DNA of 9,493 nucleotides from Deltaproteobacteria bacterium (GCA_030591745.1 JAUVAM010000072.1:1-9493); one strand, 5' to 3'. Shown: positions 1 to 7,090, counted from the first letter of the stretch. Notes: generated by a model from the sequence alone, not told the origin. Numbers and translations are program-made.

Positions 1-1124
1 AGCGCCGTGGTGCAGGCAAAGAAGTTGTTGTTGTGGACCTCGGCGGCGTCGGCGGTCATGGTCGCCTCGTAGATGCCGTAACCCTGGGTCGCGCCGTCGG
101 CGATGACGATGTTGTTGCGGATTTCCGGCGCGGCGACGACAAACAAGAAAAGCCCGTAGGCCGTGGCCGCCGATCCGCCGTCGATCGTGTTGTTGACGAT
201 CACGGGCGAGGCGTTGTTGACCAGCACCCCGTAAGATTCTTCGGTGCCTGATTGGCCCAGGAGCAGGTTGTTGGCGACCAGGGATGTCGTTTCGCCGAGT
301 CGGAGTGCATAGGAGTAAGGGGCGTCTCCACCCAGGACGACATTTCGAAGGATGGCCGGCGCGGCGTCAGAGAAGGTGCTGATTCCGCTCGAGTAGGTGT
401 CCCCATGGCCCCCATGGATCTTGTTGTTGCGGATCACCGGGCTGGCCCCGTCATAGATGTACATGCCGTGGGAGTGGTGGTCGTGGGTTTCGATGCCTCC
501 TTCGACGTAAAACCCGTCCAAGAGGGTGTCTTCGCCCACGCCTGTGCCCACCACGATGCCGATGCCGCTTGTGGCCAGAATGGCGGTGCGGTGATCGGCA
601 TCGTCCCATGCTCGGTTGTCGCGATCAGACCAGTTTTGGGCGTGGTAGCCGCCAAAGAGCGACACGCGGTCTTGTAGCTCGATGGATTCTTCGTAGCTAC
701 CCGCCGCCACGTGGATGGTGTTCGGGGGCGTCGCCTGCTCGATGGCGTAGGCGATGCTCCTGAAGGGCAGCTCCATGGTGCCATTTTCGGGCAGGTCCTG
801 TCCGGTGCCGGCGTGAACGAAGAGACCCTCGATCGGCGTGTAGTCGCCCCCGTCCGGCAGCGTGTCGCCTCCATCCGGTAGCGTGTCGCCTCCATCCGGT
901 AGCGTGTCGCCTCCGTCCGGCAGCGTGTCGCCTCCGTCCGGCAGCGTGTCGCCTCCGTCCGGCACCGTGTCGCCTCCGTCAGGGACCGTGTCGCCTCCGT
1001 CAGGGACTGCGTCTCCCCCGTCCTGGGTGTTCGCGTCCGTTCCGCCGTCGTCATGAGCGGACTCTCCTCCGCAGGCGGAAAACAGAGTGAACAGGCAGAC
1101 CACCAGCCAATAGCGTGCGCGCAT
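1..1124 (-). CDS. Parallel beta-helix (DUF1565-like) surface lipoprotein, C-terminus beyond window
   Basis: A start at 1124 gives 374 codons without a stop down to the left edge, so the C-terminus is missing. Residues 1-18 are a lipoprotein signal: two Arg, a hydrophobic core, then LFSAC with Cys18 as the likely acylated residue. Residues 38-93 are eight copies of a 7-residue D(T/A)(L/V)PDGG spacer. From about residue 103 the GTGQDLPENG...PFRSIAYAIEQA segment resembles the start of DUF1565 domains. From about 228 there are rungs roughly 25 residues apart with an Asn-Asn turn (SPVIRNNKI, SPVIVNNTI, APEIRNNIV), the hallmark of right-handed parallel beta-helices. Such proteins are usually exported carbohydrate-binding, lyase-like or adhesive proteins; no catalytic residues can be assigned. 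A strong AAGGAGG site fixes the start. It lies 35 nt after the MoxR gene with no terminator between, so it is probably co-transcribed. Fold is fairly sure; function unknown. Confidence 0.88.
   Translation of the reverse strand, partial: MRARYWLVVCLFTLFSACGGESAHDDGGTDANTQDGGDAVPDGGDTVPDGGDTVPDGGDTLPDGGDTLPDGGDTLPDGGDTLPDGGDTLPDGGDYTPIEGLFVHAGTGQDLPENGTMELPFRSIAYAIEQATPPNTIHVAAGSYEESIELQDRVSLFGGYHAQNWSDRDNRAWDDADHRTAILATSGIGIVVGTGVGEDTLLDGFYVEGGIETHDHHSHGMYIYDGASPVIRNNKIHGGHGDTYSSGISTFSDAAPAILRNVVLGGDAPYSYALRLGETTSLVANNLLLGQSGTEESYGVLVNNASPVIVNNTIDGGSAATAYGLFLFVVAAPEIRNNIVIADGATQGYGIYEATMTADAAEVHNNNFFACTTA
844..1011 (-). repeat. 21-bp in-frame tandem repeat, eight units
   Basis: Eight direct 21-bp units encode DAVPDGG once, DTVPDGG twice and DTLPDGG five times, with a decayed partial unit beyond 1011. 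Most neighbouring units differ at only one to three bases. The 21-bp period keeps frame, so copy-number change by slippage would lengthen or shorten the spacer between the lipid anchor and the beta-helix domain without breaking the gene. Confidence 0.95.
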
Positions 1125-1130
1125 GAGGCC

Positions 1131-1137
1131 CCTCCTT
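1131..1137 (-). promoter_or_regulatory. Ribosome binding site of the beta-helix lipoprotein
   Basis: AAGGAGG sits 6 nt before the ATG at 1124 and is close to a perfect anti-Shine-Dalgarno match. It selects the frame that carries the lipobox over the overlapping frame ending at 434, which is open only because of the repeat. Confidence 0.85.
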
Positions 1138-1159
1138 GAAGCGATTGAGTTGTTTTGCG

Positions 1160-2152
1160 CTACTTGGTTTTTTTGAGGATTTCGTCCACCAGGTCGTCGG
1201 TGTTCATGCCGGCGGCCTCGCCTTCGAAATTGAGCACCATGCGGTGCCTGAGGGCCTGATGGGCTACGGCGTCCATGTCTTCTCGGGACAAGGCGAAGCG
1301 ACCGTCCAAAAGCGCGCGAACCTTGCCGCCCAGCATCAGGGCCTGCGCGCCACGGGGGCTGGAGCCGTAGCGGATGTACTGCTTGGTGCTTTCCGGGGCG
1401 CCGTCCAGTTCCGGATGGGTGTTGAGCACCAGGCGGATGGCATAGTCGCGTACGTGGTCGGCCACCGGTACTTCGCGCACGGTTCGGCGCATGGCCAGCA
1501 ACTCGTCGGCACCCATGATGCGTTCCGCCGTGGGCATTTCCACCGTGGTGGTGCGATCCAGAATCAAGGCCAGCTCATCGGCCGTGGGGAAAGGAAAGAG
1601 GAGTTTGAACAAAAAACGATCCAACTGGGCTTCGGGCAGGGGGTAGGTGCCTTCCATCTCCAGCGGGTTTTGGGTGGCCAATACGATGAAGGGGGGCTCA
1701 AGTTTGTAGGTGGTGGTGCCCGACGTGACCGATTGTTCCTGCATGGCTTCCAGGAGCGCAGATTGCGTCTTGGGCGTAGAGCGGTTGATCTCATCGGCCA
1801 AGACCACGTTGGCGAAGATGGGGCCTTTCTGGAACTGCAGGCTGCGGCTGCCCTTTTCATCTTCGATCAGGATGGTGGTGCCGGTCACGTCCGCCGGCAT
1901 CAGGTCCGGCGTGAACTGCACACGGGAGAAGTTGAGATCCAGGCAGGTGGCCAGGGTGTTGACCAGCAGGGTCTTGCCCACGCCGGGTACGCCCTCTAAG
2001 AGCGCATGACCATCGCAGAGTAAGCAGGTCAGCACGTTGGAAACGATGTCCCGGTAGCCGACGATGACTTTGCCCACCTCATCGACGAGGCGATCGAAGT
2101 CTTTTCGGAATAGTTCAGCGCGTTGTTCTGCCTGGTCTGCCGCTTTGGCCAT
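1160..2152 (-). CDS. MoxR-family AAA+ ATPase
   Basis: A 330-residue protein with the full MoxR pattern: Walker A GVPGVGKT at 54-61, the QFTPDLMPADVTGT segment at 79-92, Walker B VVLADEINR at 116-124, sensor 1 around TQNPLEMEGTYPLPEAQLDRF (Asn162), and GSSPRGAQAL near the C-terminus. Length is normal for the family. MoxR proteins are cytoplasmic chaperone-like ATPases that help mature or assemble partner proteins, often together with DUF58 and VWA-domain proteins. AAAGGA lies 6 nt before the ATG. It starts 30 nt after rlmE and is followed 35 nt later by the beta-helix lipoprotein gene. No DUF58, VWA or transglutaminase partner is visible, so the client cannot be named. Family assignment is firm; role is open. 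Confidence 0.95.
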   Translation of the reverse strand: MAKAADQAEQRAELFRKDFDRLVDEVGKVIVGYRDIVSNVLTCLLCDGHALLEGVPGVGKTLLVNTLATCLDLNFSRVQFTPDLMPADVTGTTILIEDEKGSRSLQFQKGPIFANVVLADEINRSTPKTQSALLEAMQEQSVTSGTTTYKLEPPFIVLATQNPLEMEGTYPLPEAQLDRFLFKLLFPFPTADELALILDRTTTVEMPTAERIMGADELLAMRRTVREVPVADHVRDYAIRLVLNTHPELDGAPESTKQYIRYGSSPRGAQALMLGGKVRALLDGRFALSREDMDAVAHQALRHRMVLNFEGEAAGMNTDDLVDEILKKTK

Positions 2153-2182
2153 GGGGAATCCTTTCTTAAAGCGAGGGCCTCG

Positions 2183-2782
2183 TCAAGCCGGTTTGAAATC
2201 GGTGGCCACCAGATAGAGCTCTCGAGACCCCTTGCGGGTCGCCTCGGGGCGGATGCGCCGGGTTTTTCCGAAGCGAGCCTTGATGTTTTTGTCCAAGGCA
2301 TCCAGGTCAGGGCCGTCGAAGATCTTGGCGGCGAAGGTGCCTCCCGGCTTGAGCAATACCAGGCTTGCCTCGAAGGCAAGCCGCACCAATTCCAGCGAGC
2401 GCACGTGATCGGTAAAGCCTACGCCGGAGGTGTCGGGTGCCATGTCACTCAAGACCACATCGGCCGGTCCCCCCAGTTCTTCGCGTAGTCGCTCCAGGCT
2501 TTCGTTTTCCGTGATGTCGCCAAACAGGATTTGCACTTGCTTTAGCTCGGGCAAGGGCTTCATCTCAAGCCGATCGATGCCCACCACGCGTCCACGAGGA
2601 CCTACTTTTTTTGCGGCAAACTGCAGCCAGCCGCCTGGGGCGCATCCCAAGTCGATCACTTTGGCGCCCCGGGTGAAGAGTTGGGCCCGGCGGTCCAGTT
2701 CTTCCAATTTGTAGGCCGCGCGGGAGCGGAAACCCTCCTGCTTGGCTTTTTTGTACCAGCCGTCTTTTCGTTTGTAGGCCAT
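2183..2782 (-). CDS. rlmE: 23S rRNA (uridine-2'-O-)-methyltransferase RlmE (FtsJ/RrmJ)
   Basis: A 199-residue FtsJ-type methyltransferase, close to the E. coli length of 209. Known RlmE enzymes methylate the 2'-O of U2552 in the A-loop of 23S rRNA on the 50S subunit, using S-adenosylmethionine, and support subunit assembly. Visible features are the N-terminal RSRAAYKLEEL with Lys25, SAM motif I DLGCAPGGW at 44-52, acidic Asp70 in GIDRLEM, Asp113 in VLSDMAPDTSG, Lys153 in FAAKIFDG and Glu188 in SRELYLVATDF. These give the conserved K-D-K-E catalytic set. The ATG at 2782 lies 3 nt after the hydrolase stop, so translation of the two is probably coupled. The Shine-Dalgarno inside the hydrolase 3' end is weak. 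Confidence 0.96.
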   Translation of the reverse strand: MAYKRKDGWYKKAKQEGFRSRAAYKLEELDRRAQLFTRGAKVIDLGCAPGGWLQFAAKKVGPRGRVVGIDRLEMKPLPELKQVQILFGDITENESLERLREELGGPADVVLSDMAPDTSGVGFTDHVRSLELVRLAFEASLVLLKPGGTFAAKIFDGPDLDALDKNIKARFGKTRRIRPEATRKGSRELYLVATDFKPA

Positions 2783-2785
2783 GGT

Positions 2786-3562
2786 TCACATCACTTGTTC
2801 AAGGAATTCAAGGCTGAACTCAGCCACCGCGTTCCGTTCCCAATCCAGGGTCACCAGATGGCCGGAGCGTGGCAGGTAGCGTTGCCAAATTGTGTCCGAC
2901 CCCAGGCTGCGGCCCAGAAGGCGACTGCCCCAGGCCAGGGCCGTGTCGTCACGCTCGCCGTGGACCAGGAGACAAGGGCAACGCAGTTCGCCGACTCGTT
3001 TGCGGATGCTGCGCATGAACCCCCAGAGCTGCCGGCCGGCGACCATGGGCAGTACATCATAGCCCGGGTTGACGCCCTTGATGGCGGGATCGCAGACATC
3101 GCGGATTTTGCCCAGCTTAGGAAAGTAAGGCTTGAATCGCAGCATGGGCGTGTAGTTGTAAAGCAGCAGCAAGAGACCCAGGCGGCTGCCCAGTCGATGG
3201 GGGGTGCCGTAAAGCATGAGGGCGTGGACGAATTCGGGGCGCTCCATGGCCAGTTGCAGAGCCAAGAGCGCTCCCAAGGACAGGCCGCCCACAACCACCC
3301 GATCGCAATCCTGACGCAATTCGTCCAGGGCGCGGTTGGCCGCGGAAAGCCACTCGGCCGGGTTTGTTGTTTGCAGGGCCTCGGCCTTGCTGTTGTGCCC
3401 TGGCAACACCGGTGCCGAGACCGTGTAGCCGGCTTTGTTCAGGTGAAGACCCAGGGGGCGCAATTCGTACGGTGTGCCGGTGAATCCATGCAACAGGAGC
3501 ACACCGCGGGCATCGCCGGGGAAGAAGAAAGCTTCGGGGTTGACAGGGGGAAGGTCGGACAA
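2786..3562 (-). CDS. Serine alpha/beta hydrolase, carboxylesterase (Est30-like) type
   Basis: A 258-residue single-domain alpha/beta hydrolase with no signal peptide, so probably cytoplasmic. The oxyanion-hole region is LLLHGFTGTP at 22-31, the nucleophile elbow is GGLSLG with Ser95, the acid is Asp205 (or Asp206) in LVHGERDD, and the base is His235 in SGHLVTLDW. Layout and the PEAFFFPG...GVLLLHGFTG start resemble bacterial Est30-type carboxylesterases and monoacylglycerol-lipase-like enzymes, which hydrolyse short to medium acyl esters; the actual substrate cannot be read from sequence. The start is TTG, with only a weak AAGG about 12 nt upstream, but no downstream Met precedes the core and the N-terminus matches the family. 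It lies 20 nt after the membrane PilZ gene and 3 nt before rlmE. Confidence 0.9.
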   Translation of the reverse strand: MSDLPPVNPEAFFFPGDARGVLLLHGFTGTPYELRPLGLHLNKAGYTVSAPVLPGHNSKAEALQTTNPAEWLSAANRALDELRQDCDRVVVGGLSLGALLALQLAMERPEFVHALMLYGTPHRLGSRLGLLLLLYNYTPMLRFKPYFPKLGKIRDVCDPAIKGVNPGYDVLPMVAGRQLWGFMRSIRKRVGELRCPCLLVHGERDDTALAWGSRLLGRSLGSDTIWQRYLPRSGHLVTLDWERNAVAEFSLEFLEQVM

Positions 3563-3582
3563 GGGAGCGGGTACCTTGGGCG

Positions 3583-4182
3583 CTAAGTGAGTCCCAGTAA
3601 GATCAATAGCACCAAGCCCCCACCCACCAGGATGCCCACAAACATAAGCAGCAAGCCGAAAAGCCAGCGGCGTACATCGGTCTCGGGCCCTTCGGCCACG
3701 GGGCGGTTTTTGCTCTGGATGCGAAGCACGTCCGCGGGCCCCGGTGTGTAATGATAACCCTCATCGTCATCTTGTTTTTCCAGACGATCCAAGAGATCCA
3801 TTTCGTAGATCTCGCCTACGAAGAAACGAATGGCCTCTGGGGAATCGGCCAGCACGGAGGTGAACTCTACCCCCATGCCTCGCTCTTCGCTGCCCACCCC
3901 ATCGGCCACCCGAACCACCTGACCCAAAAGCTGCAGGCCGGCGGTGCCCATGTTTGCTGGTAACTCGACCTTGATCTTTATTTCCGTGCCCACCGGTGGC
4001 GGGGAGAAGTTTTTGATGAAGATGCCCTGGGAAGAAATATTGGACGAAAGGTTGACGAACTCACTGCCCTCCACCTGATAGTGGACCACGGCTTCTAATG
4101 GCAGCCTGGGGTTTCTGCGTTTTTCATCTTTGGCCTCAGAGGGCGAGGCCTCTTCCGGCTTTGGGTCCTTTGCCTGGCTCAC
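3583..4182 (-). CDS. PilZ-domain protein with C-terminal membrane anchor (Myxococcus-paralogue type)
   Basis: A 199-residue protein. Residues 1-21 are a charged, probably disordered leader. The PilZ signature follows: RxxxR at Arg22-Arg26 and NxSxxG at Asn48-Gly53, then IFIKN and PPPVGT. In studied PilZ proteins these two motifs bind cyclic di-GMP, so binding is plausible here. The domain ends near residue 125; a charged linker runs to about 172 and residues 173-199 form one hydrophobic helix ending at the C-terminus. This suggests a tail-anchored protein with the PilZ domain in the cytoplasm. The start is GTG and overlaps the upstream PilZ stop by 4 nt (GTGA); a G-rich AGGAGGGGG tract lies before it. 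It is clearly paralogous to the upstream gene. Target process (motility, surface polysaccharide or other) is unknown. Confidence 0.92.
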   Translation of the reverse strand: MSQAKDPKPEEASPSEAKDEKRRNPRLPLEAVVHYQVEGSEFVNLSSNISSQGIFIKNFSPPPVGTEIKIKVELPANMGTAGLQLLGQVVRVADGVGSEERGMGVEFTSVLADSPEAIRFFVGEIYEMDLLDRLEKQDDDEGYHYTPGPADVLRIQSKNRPVAEGPETDVRRWLFGLLLMFVGILVGGGLVLLILLGLT

Positions 4183-4619
4183 GAATCGTCTTCCCCCTCC
4201 TCGTTCTTCAGGCTGTAGCTGTATGCCGAATTGTCCGCCAGGTCGGTGCCTTCTCCTTCGCTTTCGGCATTTTCAGAGGGCTGTTGGACATAAACCTTGG
4301 AGACGAAATACTCGATGATGGGGGGCGAGTTGGCGAAAACGCTTTGGAACTCCAGGCCCATGCCCCGTTGGTGTTCGTCCTCACCGTTGTCGACCCAGGC
4401 CACCCGGCCGATGATTTGCATCGGCAACTTGCCCCATTCTTCCGGCAAGGTCACGGTCAGGACCACGGGGGTGCCGATGGGCGGTGGAGCCGTGTTCTTT
4501 ATGAAGATTCCCTTTTCGGAAATATTGGTCGACAGATCCGCGTACTCCCTGCCATCGATGGTGTAGCGGCAAATTTCAAACATGGGTTTGCGTTCTGAGT
4601 TGCGATTTTCTTTTCCCAT
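4179..4619 (-). CDS. Soluble single-domain PilZ protein (Myxococcus-paralogue type)
   Basis: A 146-residue protein with RxxxR at Arg6-Arg10 and NxSxxG at Asn32-Gly37, followed by GIFIKN and PPPIGTPV, the same frame of motifs as the next gene. The C-terminal 35 or so residues are acidic and low-complexity, and there is no membrane segment. Like other PilZ domains it may act as a cyclic di-GMP receptor; partner unknown. I chose the ATG at 4619 and not the in-frame ATG at 4649: GAGGAG lies 9 nt before 4619, nothing comparable precedes 4649, and 4649 falls inside a -10 promoter match. It probably heads its own transcript, overlapping the membrane PilZ gene by 4 nt. Confidence 0.9.
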   Translation of the reverse strand: MGKENRNSERKPMFEICRYTIDGREYADLSTNISEKGIFIKNTAPPPIGTPVVLTVTLPEEWGKLPMQIIGRVAWVDNGEDEHQRGMGLEFQSVFANSPPIIEYFVSKVYVQQPSENAESEGEGTDLADNSAYSYSLKNEEGEDDS

Positions 4620-4628
4620 GAAATGTTT

Positions 4629-4634
4629 CTCCTC
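4629..4634 (-). promoter_or_regulatory. Ribosome binding site deciding the soluble PilZ start
   Basis: GAGGAG lies 9 nt upstream of the ATG at 4619. It lies downstream of the in-frame ATG at 4649, so it argues for the shorter 146-residue product. Confidence 0.7.
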
Positions 4635-4647
4635 TGCGGTTCGAGAC

Positions 4648-4677
4648 ATTGTAGCCCGCCCGTCTTCGGGGCGTCAA
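4648..4677 (-). promoter_or_regulatory. Predicted sigma70-type promoter for the pilZ unit
   Basis: On the minus strand, TTGACG (4677-4672) and TACAAT (4653-4648) are separated by 18 nt, a close match to the housekeeping consensus. Transcription would start near 4641, leaving a leader of about 22 nt that contains GAGGAG at 4634-4629. It lies in the 85-nt gap after cydB, the widest gap among the minus-strand genes. A 5-bp GC hairpin lies in the spacer, but no T-run follows it, so it is not a terminator. Confidence 0.6.
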
Positions 4678-4690
4678 CGAATGGCACCTT

Positions 4691-4722
4691 AATATGAGTG
4701 TTCGTCAATATGAGTGTTCGTC
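4691..4722 (-). repeat. 16-bp perfect tandem duplication across the cydB stop codon
   Basis: The plus-strand sequence aatatgagtgttcgtc occurs twice head to tail, at 4691-4706 and 4707-4722. The inner copy encodes the last CydB residues. The TGA stop is formed at the junction of the two copies, and collapsing the duplication gives TAA at the same codon. The C-terminal residues are therefore unchanged although 16 is not a multiple of three. Confidence 0.9.
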
Positions 4723-5733
4723 GATGACCACCTTGCCCTTGAAAACCCGATAGATGAAGAAGGTGTACGCCAGGACCAGGGGCATACCCACCATGGCGAT
4801 AATGAACATGGCCATCAGAGAGCCCTCGCTGGCCGAAGCATTGGCCACGGTCAGGCTGAGGGCAGGATCGTTGGAGGCCGGTACCAGGAAAGGAAAGAGG
4901 CTTGCTCCCGCGAGGGCGACCTGGAAGATGATGGCTGTGCTCGACGCCAAAAAGGCAAGGAGTGGATGGGAACGGTTGAGCAAGATGATCGTTGGAAGGA
5001 TCAGGATCAAGACCAGGAACACCAGCGTGAAAGCTGAACTATCGAGCAGTCCATCCATTCTTTCACCGATCCAAAAGAAGGTGGTGATGGTGTTGATCAC
5101 AAAGAGAAGGATCCAGGCAATTCCAGCCATGGAGGCGAAGCGCTGCATGCGGGTTTTCAGGTCGTCATCACTTTTCAGGGCCATGTATAAGGCGCCTTGA
5201 CAGATGAACATGGCCAGTCCTTGTAAACCCACCAGCAGGGCGTATGGGTTCAGTAGATCCAAGAAGCTGCCGGTGTAGTCTCCCGCGGGGCTCAGGGGCA
5301 GCCCGCGCAGGAGGTTGCCCACCACCACGCCGTAAAGCAGGGCCGGTAACAAGGAACCCAGTCCGAAGGCCCAGTCCCAAAAGCGTCGCCAGCGTGGACT
5401 CTCGACTTTGCCGCGGAATTCCATGCTCACCGCTCGGGCTATCAGGGCGACCAGCAGGAGCATGAAGGGCAAGTAAAAGCCCGAGAAGACGGTGGCGTAT
5501 ACAGGAGGAAAGGCGGCGAAGAGCGCCCCGCCGGCGGTGACCAGCCAAACCTCGTTGCCGTCCCAGACCGGCGCGATGGCGTTGACGTGCAATCGGCGCT
5601 CGTGATCGCTCCGGCCGAAAAGACTCAAGATGCCCACACCCAGGTCGAAGCCGTCCAATACCGCGTAGCCTGCGATGAGCACACCAAAAAGCAGGAACCA
5701 GGCCAGCTGAAGCCAGTGGAGTTCCGGGATCAT
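4705..5733 (-). CDS. cydB: Cytochrome bd quinol oxidase subunit II
   Basis: A 342-residue polytopic membrane protein of normal CydB length. It carries the N-terminal GYAVLDGFDLGVG motif at 22-34 and APVWDGNEVWLVTAGG at 54-69, whose Asp58 matches a conserved E. coli CydB aspartate. Long hydrophobic helices follow to about residue 330. CydB pairs with CydA in the inner membrane; the complex oxidises quinol and reduces oxygen to water with high affinity, without pumping protons across the membrane. The ATG overlaps the cydA stop by 4 nt (ATGA), with GAGGTGA 4 nt upstream, so the two are translationally coupled. No small CydX-like ORF or cydCD follows in the window. The stop codon is made by a 16-bp tandem duplication. 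Confidence 0.97.
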   Translation of the reverse strand: MIPELHWLQLAWFLLFGVLIAGYAVLDGFDLGVGILSLFGRSDHERRLHVNAIAPVWDGNEVWLVTAGGALFAAFPPVYATVFSGFYLPFMLLLVALIARAVSMEFRGKVESPRWRRFWDWAFGLGSLLPALLYGVVVGNLLRGLPLSPAGDYTGSFLDLLNPYALLVGLQGLAMFICQGALYMALKSDDDLKTRMQRFASMAGIAWILLFVINTITTFFWIGERMDGLLDSSAFTLVFLVLILILPTIILLNRSHPLLAFLASSTAIIFQVALAGASLFPFLVPASNDPALSLTVANASASEGSLMAMFIIAMVGMPLVLAYTFFIYRVFKGKVVIDEHSY

Positions 5734-7061
5734 GGCATCACCTCAGCCACAGGCCCCTTGGCGATTTTCTTATACAGGACAAAGAGCCATAAGGCACCCA
5801 GCATGAGGTAGATGGAACCGAAGAGGATGATGCTGAACAGGATTTCGCCGGCGCTGACGCTGTGCGAGGCGGCGTTGGCGGTGCGCAGCAGCTTGTATAC
5901 GACCCAGGGCTGACGACCGACCTCGGCGGCAACCCAGCCCAGCTCACAGGCGACGATGGGCAAGGGCGTGCCCAGGACCAGGATCCACAGGAACCATCGG
6001 CAGGAAAACAGCTTGCGACGCCACATGAGAAAGAGGCCCAGGGCCGTTGCGCCCAAGAAAAACATACCGAGGGCCACCATGTTGTGAAAGGAGACGAAGC
6101 TCAACCACAGCTCGGCCCCCTGGGCCACATCTTCCGGCGGAAAGTCATTCAGGCCCTTGATGGGGGCGTCGAAGTCGCCGAAGGTCAGCCAGCTGAGCAG
6201 CTTGGGGATCTCGAGGGTGCCGTGCAGTGTCGGCGGCGAGGTGGTGGGGATGGCGAAAAGCACCAGGGGTGCCCCTTCGTGACTTTCGTAAAGACCCTCG
6301 ATGGCGGCGAACTTTTCCGGCTGGGTCTCAGCCACCTGGGATGCGTGCCAATGTCCGGTGGGGTAGATGGACAACAGGCTGCTCACAAAGCCAAACACCA
6401 GGGCCAGCTTGAGCGACTTTTGGGCCACCTCTACCCCGGTCTTTTTCAGCAACAACCAGGCCGAGATTCCCCCCATGAAGAAGGCACCCGTGGTCAAGGC
6501 GGCCACCACGGTATGGAAATACCGGGGCCAGGTGGAGGGGTTGAAAATGGCGTCGGCGAAACTGGTGAGCACGGCCTTGCCCTCGATGATTTCAAAGCCG
6601 GCGGGGGTTTGTTGCCAGGAGTTGGCTGCGATGATCCAAAAAGCCGAGATGGTGGCACCCACGGCCACCATGAGGATGGAGAACCAGTGCACGGGTTTCG
6701 ATACCCGGTTGCGACCGAACAAGTACACGCCCAAGAAGCTTGATTCGAGGAAAAACGCGAAGAGGGCTTCCGCGGCTAAGGGCGCGCCGAAGATGTCGCC
6801 CACGTATCGCGAGTATCCAGCCCAGTTGGTGCCGAATTGGAACTCCATGACGATGCCCGTGGCCACGCCGATGGCGAAGGTCAGGCCAAAGATTTTGCCG
6901 AAGAACAAGCCCATGCGTTTCCAGATCTCGTCGCCGCTACGCCAGGCGCGCCACTCGACCATGACCAATAGCCAGGCTAAGCCGATGGTGATGGGGGGAA
7001 AGATGAAGTGGAAGCCGATGGTCATCGCGAATTGGATACGGGCTAAAAGAACTGCGTCCAT
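5730..7061 (-). CDS. cydA: Cytochrome bd quinol oxidase subunit I, short Q-loop type
   Basis: A 443-residue polytopic protein carrying the haems and quinol site of cytochrome bd. Visible conserved residues are His18 near the N-terminus (equivalent of E. coli His19), Glu105 in FFLESSF, haem b558 ligands His183 in RYFHTV and Met328 in FHNMVALG, quinol-site Lys250 and Glu255 in EKFAAIEG, and Trp376/Glu380/Arg383 in GWVAAEVGRQPW. At 443 residues, against 522 in E. coli, it has the short Q-loop seen in Geobacillus-like and cyanide-insensitive types. I start it at the ATG at 7061 (MDAVLLARIQFAMTIGFH): GAGGGAG lies 5 nt upstream and this matches the family N-terminus, whereas an ATG at 7109 would lie upstream of the predicted transcription start. 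It is the first gene of cydAB, divergent from the Cys-rich gene. Confidence 0.97.
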   Translation of the reverse strand: MDAVLLARIQFAMTIGFHFIFPPITIGLAWLLVMVEWRAWRSGDEIWKRMGLFFGKIFGLTFAIGVATGIVMEFQFGTNWAGYSRYVGDIFGAPLAAEALFAFFLESSFLGVYLFGRNRVSKPVHWFSILMVAVGATISAFWIIAANSWQQTPAGFEIIEGKAVLTSFADAIFNPSTWPRYFHTVVAALTTGAFFMGGISAWLLLKKTGVEVAQKSLKLALVFGFVSSLLSIYPTGHWHASQVAETQPEKFAAIEGLYESHEGAPLVLFAIPTTSPPTLHGTLEIPKLLSWLTFGDFDAPIKGLNDFPPEDVAQGAELWLSFVSFHNMVALGMFFLGATALGLFLMWRRKLFSCRWFLWILVLGTPLPIVACELGWVAAEVGRQPWVVYKLLRTANAASHSVSAGEILFSIILFGSIYLMLGALWLFVLYKKIAKGPVAEVMP

Positions 7062-7066
7062 GGACA

Positions 7067-7073
7067 CTCCCTC
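7067..7073 (-). promoter_or_regulatory. cydA: Ribosome binding site deciding the cydA start
   Basis: GAGGGAG lies 5 nt before the ATG at 7061. It supports removing the 16 extra residues that a start at 7109 would add; those residues look nothing like a CydA N-terminus. Confidence 0.75.
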
Positions 7074-7090
7074 AGCATGAAGATGGCGGC

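Noticed and set aside
434..1054. A minus-strand open frame rich in TEATRCR repeats
   Set aside because: It is the shifted reading of the 21-bp repeat. The other frame has the Shine-Dalgarno, the lipobox and the beta-helix domain.
862..1056. A plus-strand frame of SPPSG repeats
   Set aside because: It is antisense of the DGGDTLP repeat, confined to the repeat with no further coding signal.
2181..2186. TTGACG at the rlmE 3' end as a -35 for moxR
   Set aside because: No acceptable -10 lies 16-19 nt downstream on the minus strand, and the 30-nt gap fits co-transcription with rlmE.
4650..4675. Terminator after cydB (5-bp GC hairpin CGCCC/GGGCG)
   Set aside because: Short stem and no T-run after it on the minus strand. 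It lies inside the spacer of a promoter match instead.
5862..6743. A 293-codon plus-strand frame opposite cydA
   Set aside because: Antisense shadow: Gly/Gln/His-rich, no family resemblance, and it overlaps conserved CydA residues. The same applies to the long plus-strand frames at 1136-1999 and 2681-3586.
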